Below, piece by piece: positions 47,204 through 58,350 of a stretch of 64,000 nt of DNA (the stretch's first letter is position 1; every line of letters starts with the position of its first letter). A program made the translations under genes and the position numbers. Under the pieces are notes generated by a model, which was given only the letters and a program-made list of their open reading frames with translations, had not been told where the DNA came from and did not search any database. The DNA comes from Dillenia suffruticosa. Lineage: Eukaryota; Streptophyta; Magnoliopsida; Dilleniales; Dilleniaceae. The stretch is from the NCBI GenBank assembly GCA_033439265.1, contig JAVTVX010000005.1, forward strand, positions 1,808,001 to 1,872,000. The letters run 5' to 3'.

Positions 47204-50110
47204 ATGATGATGAGGTTCCTCAAGCTCTTCCCCTCTTTTATGCTCCTTCTTCTTGGGTATTTCTCCTCTCCTTTGGTCAATTCCTCTTCTTCCTTACGCC
47301 GGCTGTGTGTTTCCGATGAAAGCCGTGCTCTGCTCCAATTCAGACAACTCTTTTCATTTCATTTAAATGCCTCACGATGGTGCTATAGAAAATACGCAAA
47401 GATGGTTTCGTGGAAGGAAGGGACCGATTGCTGCCAATGGGATGGGATTGCCTGTGATGCATTCACCGGTCATGTAACTAGCCTCGATCTCAGCTGTAGC
47501 TTGCTTTATGGCACCATATATTCCTACAATTGCAGCCTCTGCCACCTTTCTCATCTTCAGAGCCTCAACCTCGCTTTCAATGACTTCAATATGTCTCGAA
47601 TTCCACCGTGTTTTGACAGTTTCACCAATTTGATACATCTCAACCTCTCTAATTCCAACTTTAGTGGCGAAATTCCTCCACAATTATCTCATTTGTCTAA
47701 ACTGATCTCCCTTGATCTTTCTTCTTGGTATGATAACCTTCACAGTGCAAGTAGCCTGGAAAGGCTCATTCATAATTTCACTCAACTGAGGCATCTCGAT
47801 CTTAGGGGAGTATTTGTCAATTCTATTATACCCAAGTCATTGATGAACCTGTCTGCTCTCAACTATCTTGATCTCTGGGGTTGTGGATTGAAAAGTAAAT
47901 TTCCTGCAGATATCTTCCACCTGCCAAATCTACAATATCTTGATTTAGGTGAAAATTATAAACTTACTGGGAAACTACCTGAGTTCTTTAATGATAGTAG
48001 TCCTCTGAGGCGGCTATCTCTTTCCTTCACCAATTTCTATGGTGAAATACCTAATTCGATTGGCCAACTTAAATCTTTGGAAACTTTGGGTCTTGGCTTT
48101 GCAAATTTTTCAGGCTGTATTCCAGAATCGCTAGGCAACAATTCAAAATTAAGTGTTTTGTTCCTACGGAATAACCACTTTGGCGGTGAGCCTCCTTCGT
48201 CTCTTTGGAGGATCGAGACTCTTACTGGCATTTATCTTTCAGCAAACACCTTTGAGGGCAAAATTCCTGATAATTTATCTACTCTTGGAGTATTATCTCT
48301 GCTAGATTTCTCTTACAACTTTTTCACAGGTCAATTTCCCCATTCAATAGGAAATCTAGCACAACTTCAACTTTTAGACATTTCATATAATAAATTATCA
48401 GGTCCTCTTCCATCTCAGGTATTTGGGCTTTCAAACCTCATTGAGCTCAGAATAGAATATAACTTTCTTAATGGCACATTACCATCTTGGCCACTGACTC
48501 TGCCATCATTGACTATACTAATACTTGAGGGAAACCAGCTCACAGGTCGCATTAGTCAGCTTCATACCTCCAGTAAGTTGCAGGACATCTCATTGAGAAA
48601 CAATAATCTTCATGGCCCCATCCCAACTTCCATCTTTAACCTCCAGAGCCTTATTACGCTTGATCTGTCGTCAAATAATTTAAGTGGAATCATCAAGCTG
48701 GATAGCTTCTCTAAACTTAGATCTGTGTCTTACCTTGATCTTTCACACAACTCTATAACAGGCTTTCAGCTATTTCCTACCTATAATGTATGGCCTTCTC
48801 TTCAATTTCTGGACCTAAGCTCAAACAAGTTACAAGGCTCACTTGGATCCCGCCAAATCCCATCAGAAGGAATAATATACTACTCAGTTGCAAACAACCA
48901 GCTCACAGGAGAGATTTCCCCATGTTTTTGCAACAAGAGCAATCTTGAATGCCTTGATCTGTCAGACAATAACTTCAAGGGTGCTATTCCGCCATGCCTC
49001 AGCAATTCCAGCAGCTTGTCAGTGCTAAACCTTCAACGCAATGGCCTTGATGGGGCCATTCCAAGAATGTGTTCACATGCAAATGGAATAAAGCTGGAGT
49101 CACTTGACTTTAGTTACAATCAGTTGCAAGGGCAGTTACCTCGGTCCTTGGCTCACTGCAAATTACTTCGACTTCTGAATCTTGGAAACAACATGCTCGT
49201 TGACACCTTTCCTGCCTGGTTGGCAACTCTTACTAAATTACAAGTGCTTGTCCTTCGACATAATTGGCTCCATGGGTCAATAGGGAATCCTCGCAGTGAG
49301 GTTGCATTTGCTAAATTAAATATCATTGATATCTCTCACAACAACTTCTCAGGTACATTGCCATCAAATTACTTCAAAAGTTGGCATTCAATGATGGCTA
49401 AGGAGGAAAATTGGTCCAACGGGCAATTCCTGACTATGTCCGCCGGTCGTTACAATTCCTACAATGTCACTCTCACAGACAAAGGGATCGAAATGGAGCT
49501 GGTGGAGATTCTCAACACTTTTAAGGTGGTCGACTTATCAAACAACAACTTTGAAGGGGAGATCCCAAAATCCATTGGACAACTCAAGGCTCTTTGTGGC
49601 CTCAATTTCTCCAACAATCACCTCACAGGTAGCATTCCGGCAGAATTAGCAAATCTGAAAGATCTCGAATCATTGGATCTGGCGAGAAACAACTTGTCAG
49701 GAATTATTCCTCCTGAATTAGGAACCTTGACATTCCTTGAGGTTTTAGACCTCTCGCACAACCATCTTCAGGGTCCAATTCCGCGAAGTCGACAATTCGA
49801 CACATTTTCTAACACTTCTTATGTGGGGAATCTCGGATTGTGTGGATTTCCATTATCAAAACCATGTAGCAAAACAGAGGTGACACCGCAACCGTCTCCG
49901 GAATTGGATCAAACCCAAAACTCAGAATCCATAATTTATGACTTTGATTGGAAAGTTGTAACAATAGGGTATGGATGTGGAATGCTGGTTGGTGTGATAA
50001 TGGGAAATTACATTTGCAACTGGAAGCAAGATGCGATTGCAAGATTTTTCCGCGTTCGGTTGGGTAGGCAGGGAAAGAGATTGAGCAAGAGGAGACAAGG
50101 AAGGAAATAA
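47204..50110 (+). CDS. LRR receptor-like protein (RLP), intronless
   Basis: A single exon gives 968 aa. Start is the first of three ATGs, followed by a signal peptide (FLKLFPSFMLLLLGYF). Then come the LRRNT domain with SRALLQFRQLF and the paired cysteines of GTDCCQWDGIACD, about 30 plant-type LRRs of about 24 residues, an island region (around MMAKEENWSNGQF to LTDKGIEMELV), four last LRRs, the cap GNLGLCGFPLSKPC, an acidic stretch, one membrane helix with GxxxG spacing (GYGCGMLVGVIMG) and a short basic tail. No kinase domain. Such proteins (Cf-9/RLP type) sit in the plasma membrane and signal with SOBIR1-like kinases after recognising pathogen or developmental ligands; the ligand is unknown. 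The frame is intact and the gene stands alone here. Confidence 0.95.
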   Translation: MMMRFLKLFPSFMLLLLGYFSSPLVNSSSSLRRLCVSDESRALLQFRQLFSFHLNASRWCYRKYAKMVSWKEGTDCCQWDGIACDAFTGHVTSLDLSCSLLYGTIYSYNCSLCHLSHLQSLNLAFNDFNMSRIPPCFDSFTNLIHLNLSNSNFSGEIPPQLSHLSKLISLDLSSWYDNLHSASSLERLIHNFTQLRHLDLRGVFVNSIIPKSLMNLSALNYLDLWGCGLKSKFPADIFHLPNLQYLDLGENYKLTGKLPEFFNDSSPLRRLSLSFTNFYGEIPNSIGQLKSLETLGLGFANFSGCIPESLGNNSKLSVLFLRNNHFGGEPPSSLWRIETLTGIYLSANTFEGKIPDNLSTLGVLSLLDFSYNFFTGQFPHSIGNLAQLQLLDISYNKLSGPLPSQVFGLSNLIELRIEYNFLNGTLPSWPLTLPSLTILILEGNQLTGRISQLHTSSKLQDISLRNNNLHGPIPTSIFNLQSLITLDLSSNNLSGIIKLDSFSKLRSVSYLDLSHNSITGFQLFPTYNVWPSLQFLDLSSNKLQGSLGSRQIPSEGIIYYSVANNQLTGEISPCFCNKSNLECLDLSDNNFKGAIPPCLSNSSSLSVLNLQRNGLDGAIPRMCSHANGIKLESLDFSYNQLQGQLPRSLAHCKLLRLLNLGNNMLVDTFPAWLATLTKLQVLVLRHNWLHGSIGNPRSEVAFAKLNIIDISHNNFSGTLPSNYFKSWHSMMAKEENWSNGQFLTMSAGRYNSYNVTLTDKGIEMELVEILNTFKVVDLSNNNFEGEIPKSIGQLKALCGLNFSNNHLTGSIPAELANLKDLESLDLARNNLSGIIPPELGTLTFLEVLDLSHNHLQGPIPRSRQFDTFSNTSYVGNLGLCGFPLSKPCSKTEVTPQPSPELDQTQNSESIIYDFDWKVVTIGYGCGMLVGVIMGNYICNWKQDAIARFFRVRLGRQGKRLSKRRQGRK

Positions 50111-52199
50111 GTGTTAGTGCCCATCTTTTTCCCTTTTTCTTATTGTTTTCTTATTTGTGTTCTTGAAAGTGATTTTTATAATGTTTAGGTTTCCAATTTT
50201 TTCCCCTGGTTACCAGTTTCTATTTTTTCTAACTTCTTTTCTGGTTAAAAATCATGTTAAAACTAAAACATAGGTCAAATAGATTTTAAAAAAGAAAAAC
50301 AAGCTTGTTATTAAAAATATAGAAAAAAAAATGAAAAGAAAAGCTTCTTAGAGGAGCTTTTATTTCTCTACAGTTATTTTTTTAATGAAAATATTTGAGA
50401 TAATAAAATTATCTTTTTAACTATTTTAATGATTATAATTTTATCACATACATAACCCAAAAAATATTTAAATATTTATGAATATTTTTTGAATATTTAA
50501 ACTATTTAAATAAAGTCAAAAAAATATTGTTATTTTTGTGTTTAACTTAACTATTTACGAAATTTATGAGTTTTTAACGATATTTATGATTTTAAAATTT
50601 TATGTTTAATTTATGAATATTTTATAATTATTTATAAAACTATTTATTTTATGAATTATTTATAAAAACTTTAGAGTCAACTCTTTATTGTAATTTTATT
50701 AAATATTAGAGGTTATATAAGATGTTTTATCAAATAGTTTACATATAAAACAAAATTTTTTAAAATAAAATTATTAAATAGTTTATCATTTAGTTTATAA
50801 GTTAAAAATAAAAGTTTTTAATATGGAAAAGAGTAAGTCAAATAGACTCTAAGTATAAATTTTGTTAGGTTGATATTGTTTGCGAAGGGAGTGTCATGTA
50901 TGATTGTTTACTAAAATATTCTTCTTTCTTTTGTTTTATTTGGTGCACAGGATGAATCAGAAAGAAATAGTTGTAACAAAACTGAGAGATCTATCGGGCT
51001 ATTAATCTTAACAGTGTAACTTAAAATCTATTTCTGTTCTATAATGTATCAAAGTGTTTGATGGAGTTATATATTGAAGATTAGCATGATAATAAATAAT
51101 ACATAATATTATTTGGAGCTATTACTATATATACTATTTCTATACTTCTGATCTACCCTATTAGCATTTTCTCACATCTATTGCATAATTTTAAAATTTT
51201 AAAATCTCTCACACTTATTTACTTTCTCTTCTTACAAAATTTTTTCTTTCTTATTTAAGGAGGAAAAAAAAAACTTTCAATCGGAGAAAGAAAATTCTGT
51301 TTACTAAGTTTTTAATTTTAATATTTTATATTTTACATAATTATGTTTTTTATATTTGTCATATTTGTAATTTATATATATATGAATTCATATATTTATA
51401 AATTTACATATATACATACTTCACCCCTCGAAATCAAATTCGGACATGACTACAGCTAAGAAGAAGACAAACCAATCTCGTCTCTTGGAAGTTTGTCCCT
51501 CGTTTTAACGAATGAGAGATAAATTGATATGAGGGTCTGATAATTTTCGAATGTTTAATGTAAACAAAGCAAGCCCATGAAGCCACAAAAACCCATTAAC
51601 ATTCCTTAAAAAATTATCTAGAGCAGAAGCAGTCTTTTGAAAGTTGTAATCTTGAGCAGGAAGCCCTTCTTCAATATATAACTTGGGCTAATCTAAGAGC
51701 TAATCTGAGCCCTTAAACGAAGGAATTCTCTTCTTACTTATTCCAAAACTTCTATATCCTATCATTTTAACTATAAAATAAAAATTTGAGGGAAGAAAGA
51801 AAAAAAAGTAAATAAGAGGGGAGAGGAAGGAGGAGAGAGGAGATAGAGAGAGAGAGAGAGAGAGAAAAGATAAAAGTCGACAAATTGAGAGGGGAGAGAA
51901 AGATGGGGTAATTATTAATTATAAGGTTTAAAATATAAATGATTTTTATTTTTTAGTCAATTTTAAATTATTTATAATTAAACGTTTGATCGGCTAATTT
52001 TAAAATATATACAATTAAGGGTTGGACCGGCCAATGAGTCTTTGTTTGCGATTTTAAATCAACGGTCCACCGTTTTTGTTCTTCTCATGTCACTTCATTC
52101 TTCCTTGCATAAATGAAGACACATTCAGGCTTGACAATTTTTGGAAGCTCCTCATTGAAACCTTTGGCAAACATAGGTTGAATTTGTATACGAACCTTT

Positions 52200-52392
52200 A
52201 CTGCCTCAAATGGAGACACAAGCATGCGCAAATTTTAGCACTTACTTCAGCAGAAGTAGAATGCCATGCAAAATCACCTTGATCAAGCCCTTGAAAAGTT
52301 TTTCTCATAGCAACAGAGGATCCCCCTTTATCATCCATTACCCCCACCAAATCATCCAAAACATCACTAACCTTAATCATGCCCACTGTTTT
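52200..52392 (-). other. Coding-like fragment of unknown origin
   Basis: The minus strand reads KVSDVLDDLVGVMDDKGGSS and continues open through FQGLDQGDFAWHS. Codon usage and composition look protein-like in an AT-rich setting. A second, shorter copy of the words atcaaatcatccgaaacatcac occurs near 52470-52490. I do not recognise the family; it may be a gene fragment. Confidence 0.25.
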
Positions 52393-52764
52393 CTAGTCTT
52401 ACCAACAAATTGAAAACAACGAAGCCGCAAACAAAAGGTAAACCTTTATCTTCGATCGATAGCTGCCATCAAATCATCCGAAACATCACCATAATCATCA
52501 TACAATAAAAAAAGATCAAGTCGCGAACAAGAATTACAAAATCTTGTGTTGAAACAAAACTCCCTAATTCAAATGGAAACTAGCAACAACTGATTCCAAG
52601 ACTGAAGAACGATTGGAATCAAATGAAAAAGTTATGAAAAGAGAGTTTTAGGGAATTTTCTCTATCATAAAGTGAACTTGATTATAAAAATTCCAAATTA
52701 TAAAAAATTAACTTGAAAAGGGGAAGATGCAAATTCTATTTTGTAATAAATATGATCAGAATTG

Positions 52765-52809
52765 TCCCTAAGGGTCACAAGGATTCAAATCCTTGTGACA
52801 AAAAAAAAA
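52765..52809 (+). mobile_element. 45-bp hairpin plus poly-A insertion with 13-bp TSD
   Basis: atgatcagaattg flanks it at 52752-52764 and 52810-52822. The insert holds a perfect 11-bp stem (gtcacaaggat / atccttgtgac) with a 4-base loop tcaa, then 11 A. The stem-loop contains ggattcaaatcc, a B-box/T-arm-like motif. It looks like the last remnant of a tRNA-derived SINE. Confidence 0.85.
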
Positions 52810-55800
52810 ATGATCAGAATTGAGGTGGGAGAGAGATTAGAAATTGGTGATTAAATTGAACATAAAAATAAGAGATTGATTTGGGAAAAAAATGGATCAA
52901 TGATAAAAGAGAAATCAGTCGCAAAAAAAAAAAAACTAAAATGATAGATGGAGAGACAACTGAGATTGACCGATAAAATCAATGAGTGAGATCCGTAAAG
53001 TGAGAAAGGAAAGCTACACTTCCAATAGGCAGGGGATATTATAACAGTGTCGTCACTTGTTAGTCAACGGCCGGTACCCTGCGCGTCAAAGCCGGCGGGG
53101 CAAGTCTTGACGCGCTCCAATAGGCATCATCCAATGCTTCACCCAATACTACAATCCCCAGACTTTTAGGGTTTCTCTTCAACCATGATTGATTAATTGT
53201 TTCCCCTTTCAAATTCTATTAAACCCTAAAATTTCTTCCTCAATCCTTCTACAATGGAGGTTTCTACGGAAGCGTCGTCAGTCGGACGGTTAGCATTCAT
53301 TTCCGGCATAAAATCATCTTCTTTTCTGCTCTCTAATCGGTCGGTCAAAAATACGAGAAGGATTTCATCAAACAGTTTGCGTTACACTTCTCCACTTAAA
53401 ATCAACTGTATTGGTCCGTACGCTCTTAGTAATCGTTTCGATTTTTCGGGTTGTAAAGCTAGGGTTTTTGATTCCCAGTGGAGTTTGTGTTTGAGATCTG
53501 TTGTTGGGAATTGTGATGTTGTTCAAAGGGGTTTCGGAGAGTGTGTTGAGAATCAAAATTTGGAGGTTTTGGTGAAGAGGGGATTGGTTTTGGCAGATTT
53601 GATTCTTGGGATTTTTGCGTTTGAGTGTCGAAGAGTGCTTGCAATGGAAAGTGTAGCAAATGCAGGTTCTGGGGTTTTTGGACAGAGCATTTTGTTGTTG
53701 AGAAGTGCGTGGCCCAAAATGTCTCAGGCTCTTCGGGTGTTCCGAGAGCAAGTATTGGTTTTGGCTGCCCTTTTGGGTTTGTCTGCCTTTTTCTCCATGG
53801 CTGAGACTTCTATCACCGCCTTATGGCCTTGGAAGGTATGGGCTTTCCTCTTGGAACAGCATTTTTTGGTACACTAAATTATGCACAGCATGCTATTGCT
53901 ATCTCAAATTCGAGATTGTATAGATCAAGTTATTATGATGCATTGATTGTTTCCAACTTACTACTGGTGACTTGAACTATAATAAATTATCGAAATGGAA
54001 TTAAAACAAAGAGGCTATTTGTTGTCAAGGTCTAAATACTTGCTAACAGGAATTCTCAACCACTGTGTTAATACCTGTACAAAAACTCAACAAAGCATTA
54101 CATCTTTCGAGTGACTACTTTGGTCCAAAATCGGAGTAAGAGAGATATAAGGCTTCATTTTGATTGACTTGGGGGTTGGAAAGGCTTTTGAATTTAGTGG
54201 TCCTCATTTTTAGTAAATCCAAAGGGAACCCTCATTTTGGAACTTGGATGTTGAAGTCCATTAACTTTTTAGGGACAAAATTGCACTTTCATTTTCTCAT
54301 TGAATTTTACTATTACTTTCATATAAATCATTTCATTGAAAATACCAACTAATTTTCAGTGAATTTCCAACACACTCTTTATAAGTATTCACATGGCTTA
54401 CTTTCTCACTCTCTCTCAAAACCACCCATGTGTTTGGACAGGCAGAGTGTGTGTGTGTTGCAAATTCTAGCCATTAACATAAAAGATCTTTTGTATCCTT
54501 ATTAATTGCATGAAAATATTAGTTTAAAAGCTTCCCCATGCCCTAAAGAGATGCTCAAAACCAATCTCATCCCACAAAAGCTTAATTGGAACATTAATCC
54601 TTGGATTTTTGAGCATTTATCTCTACACATATGCACCATAAAGCAAACATCATTACATTCTAAAGAATTTCACATCCTTACAATTACCAAAGACTTTGAG
54701 GTTGATAAGCAAAAAGGCCTCAGAATAGTATGGCATGACCTGCTTCTATGCGTGTTAACCACACCAATGAACAGTGGCTGTTCAGTATTTCCTCCATTTT
54801 GATGACACATGACACTAATTTTAGAGGCCAAAGCCTTATTTCTTCTTATTTGCAATGGGTCAGGCTACAGTCCTACCCCACTAAGGAGTGCAAGAGATAG
54901 TTCTCCTGTGCCACTTCATTCAAATGGACATTTCCCTATGGGCTAGAATTCTTAGTACATCCAAACCTTTATTTTATTTTTTTTTGGCATAAATAACAAC
55001 TTTCCAAATTGTTTGAGCAAACTCATTGCTCCTGGTGCTATTGTAATCTTCTGTTCTTCATGACATGGAATTCTGAGAACACATACAAATAAAGTGTAAT
55101 GTGCCCTCAAAACTTCTCTTTTGTTGATAAAGTAATCCATATTTAGAAAGAAAGTGGTCATGAGGTTAATTGTCATTGATCAATTAAAAATAAATTACAA
55201 AAGACATACTATATTTTCCTTTCATTTACACTTTGTATATCTTCTTTGAAATGTAACACTCAAATAACTCTATTTGGTAACAAATTACAACTAACAGACT
55301 CTGCTTGGGAACGTCCGCATAGTCCATCATTTGAATAATTGGATTTTTTAAGTGTAAGATTCGAAGAATAGATTTAGTATTTACAATGAACAAATATGCA
55401 ATTTTGACTTTCCTTCGACAGAATTTTAAACACCGTTAATTTCTGTATGTTAAGTATAATTTATGAAAACACGGTATGCAAAATGTAAAGGGAGAGAAAA
55501 TGTGGTCTGCTTCCTGCAATTTGACTATCAATTGATTTAAGGCTATTCTCTTATCTCTAAGAGGTTCAAATGGTTATAATATTTCTTTGGAAAGGTATGG
55601 TGATTTGCCTACAAGAGACTAAGATCAGAAGAAAAAAGCCAATTGTGGTACAGTGGCTGTTGGCTGGATGGAAGTTGAAATGGTAGGTGGAGCTTTGCAC
55701 ATGGATTATAGACAGAAATTAGGGTTTTTCTAGGAGTCTATCCATTGGTTTTTCATGAAGTGTGGGGGATTGGATTTTTTAGCTTACACTAACTTTTCTA

Positions 55801-56824
55801 CTTCTTCATGCCTTCTTTGTGTACTATTTGTTTAACAAAGTACTTAGAGTTACCAACGACCATTATGTTAGTTGATCGCTGCTCATTTTCCTTGACCATG
55901 TGGTGGTGGTTTACAAGTCCCTTTTGAAGATTTTGCTACTGTTGTCTATTTTGCTCCAAAATCACTGTTTCATGCTAAGTGCCTGGCCTTAAAATTTTCA
56001 GGTTGCCATTTTGCTGCTCACCGAGATCACACCAAAAAGCATAGCTGTTCACAATGCCACAGAAGTTGCTAGGTTTGTGGTAAGTCAAACTACCATTCTT
56101 AAGTTCAATCATTTATTGGTTCTGGAAAATGGCCTTTTATTCCCTTGTTTAATTCTTATGCCTTTTGCAGCCATTTGACTCCTTTTGTTGTAGCTAAATT
56201 ACAGTTATATCAAATGAAAGTACGGGTCTTGTTTCTTCTTTAGGTCAGGCCAGTGGCATGGCTTTCCTTGATATTGTATCCTGTTGGAAGAGTTGTTACA
56301 AATCTATGAATGGGCATGCTAAAGATGCTTGGGTTGAAGGGAAGAAGGTTTGCATCTTTTCTCTGCTTGCTAGCTATGTTTTATTGTTTAAAGGCTTGCG
56401 TCTACAAATGATGGCATTGCCAACATGGGTACCATATATGAATGTTAAAATGGCATTATTTTTGTTTTTTCTCTTTCTTCTTGGGTGATGAAGTTGTTGC
56501 CATAGAAACGCAAACTAAAGTTCAAAATTTTCGTATGAGGATATTGGATAATGCTGCCTTATTGCACCCGGAAAATTATATTGGCTTACTTATTCTTGCT
56601 GCCTTTCTTGTGTAAATGAGTAGTGTCTAATTGTTTGCTGTAATCCTGTAACGTGTTTGTTGTCTAGAAGTAATGTTTTGGTTTTGGAAGGTTTTAACTT
56701 ATACTTGAGTTTTAATTGTCTTTGATGTTTCTTTATTTCTTTTTTCTTCGCCCCCCCCTTTGTGTGACTCTTGTCCTCTCTTCTGTATCATTTCTACTTA
56801 TCTGGAATTATCTTCTATTTTGAT

Positions 56825-56864
56825 AACAACAAATTGAGCCTTAATCCCAACAATTTGGGGTCGG
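56825..56864. repeat. Dispersed repeat with ttggggtcgg core, copy 1
   Basis: Reads aacaacaaattgagcc, ttaatcccaacaa, tttggggtcgg. A copy with a longer CAA run lies at the window end (63947 on). This word set is common near plant genes. It lies in an intron of the DUF21-type gene. Confidence 0.6.
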
Positions 56865-57869
56865 CAAGAAAATATTATGTTATCTTTGAAGCTTTAGCTG
56901 CCAAGTAAAACATGTTCCAAAAGGTAATTGGTGCAATGATCTGAGGCTAATGAGATAAGCAAAGATTGCATGAGCATCCAGCAACTCTTATCTAAGCAGT
57001 AGTGGTAATCAGAAAGAAGAAGATTAACAAAAATGACTCCTGATTTTTTGCTTCTGCCTATAAGGAGTTAGCATTAATTCTATTTTCTTAGTGCTACTTT
57101 ATCTTGAAGTTTTTATTTATCACTGCTTTACTTAAAGTAGTTTCAGTTTAAGTTGATAATGTCAAAATAAGATACAGAAACAAACGGATTGGCTGAGAAA
57201 TGGTCTGGATTCTTGGTCTCTATTGTTTTCCTACAATGTACATTGTGAAACTTATTTTTGGCACTCTTCACCGGATCACATTTTTTATCTACTAGTGAAC
57301 CTTATGTGACTGAAGATGAGTTGAAGTTAATGTTGCGTGGAGCAGAGTTGAGTGGTGCGATAGAGGAGGAAGAACAGGTATGAGATAAACTTATTATGGA
57401 AGTTTTACTGTTGTTACCCTTCTTTTCTCTGGATTTTACTTGTGAGGCATGCATGGCATGGTTACGTCAAATTTGTATTATATCTCAGCCATATTGGTTT
57501 TCTAATATGCACTTGATGCTCAAGGATACATGTTTACAGGCTGCTTGTGTACTTCTTTTATGTACTTATTTCTACAGTTTTTATAACACCTGGAACTTGT
57601 TAGATTTGCAACCATGGGTAGTCATTTTTTTTCCTGTTTATTAGTGAGTTTTGAAGTATATATTTTGAGTGCATTAAGTAGCACATTTCCTTACGTCCTT
57701 TGTTTAAAAGAGTCATATTATAAACAATTGAGTAACCATGGCATGATAGCATATATATATATAAACAACTTAAACCTACTAGTTTATCATGCCATGCTAC
57801 ATTCTATTCTCTTGAATGTCCGCAGCAGCATTTGTGTCTTGTCATGTTTGCCTTCTTGACCATGCTAGA

Positions 57870-58350
57870 TTTGGATTCACTTGACCTTGATTCATGATTG
57901 CCAACGATGTGGACAATGTTCATTCCCTATAGCTTGGGAGATGTGGAATTACATATTTGCCATTTGTGATAATCGTTGGGTTTGTCTTAGAAATGAACTC
58001 GATTCACTTGTAATGAAGTTTAGAGGCTTTTGGGCAGGGGTGGAAGAATGATTATTTGCTCCTAGAGCTCTTACTTGGTATATTTGGATGAAGAGGAATG
58101 TTAGGATATTCAGAAATTAGATTCTTCATTTCACTTTTTGGACATGATTTTTTTTAATTTTTAATTTATTTTATTTTCTTATGCTTCTCTAAGCTCATGC
58201 AATAGGGGTTTCACACACCATAGTCTAAAGGACTTGCATTCCTCCATTAATCTTTTGGTACTTTGTGTTTTCTACCCTCTGAGGATTTCTCATCCTCTAA
58301 GGTCTCAGTGTTCTTTCTTCTTCTCTCTTGATATAATTCTTCTTCTATCA
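57870..58350 (+). mobile_element. LINE 3' fragment (zf-RVT region) in an intron
   Basis: One frame reads CQRCGQCSFPIAWEMW then, after a run, APRALTWYIWMKRNVRIF, which is the typical order at the C-terminus of plant L1 ORF2 (C..A..W, then A..W.IW.ERN.RIF). Two stops interrupt it. The region ends with an A-rich stretch near 58350. It sits in an intron of the DUF21-type gene. Confidence 0.5.

Larger units (their letters stand above)
50111..53253. other. AT-rich intergenic DNA, mostly empty
   Basis: 3' flank of the receptor gene, long A/T-rich spacer and a short GA tract at 51846-51862. It includes a coding-like fragment near 52190-52400 and a small retroinsert at 52765. The last 200 bp before 53254 are more GC-rich (around 53060-53110) and probably hold the promoter of the next gene. 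Confidence 0.45.

Noticed and set aside
54506-54802. 98-codon open frame in the first DUF21-gene intron
   Set aside because: No recognisable family, no splice context, and it does not supply the missing DUF21 residues.
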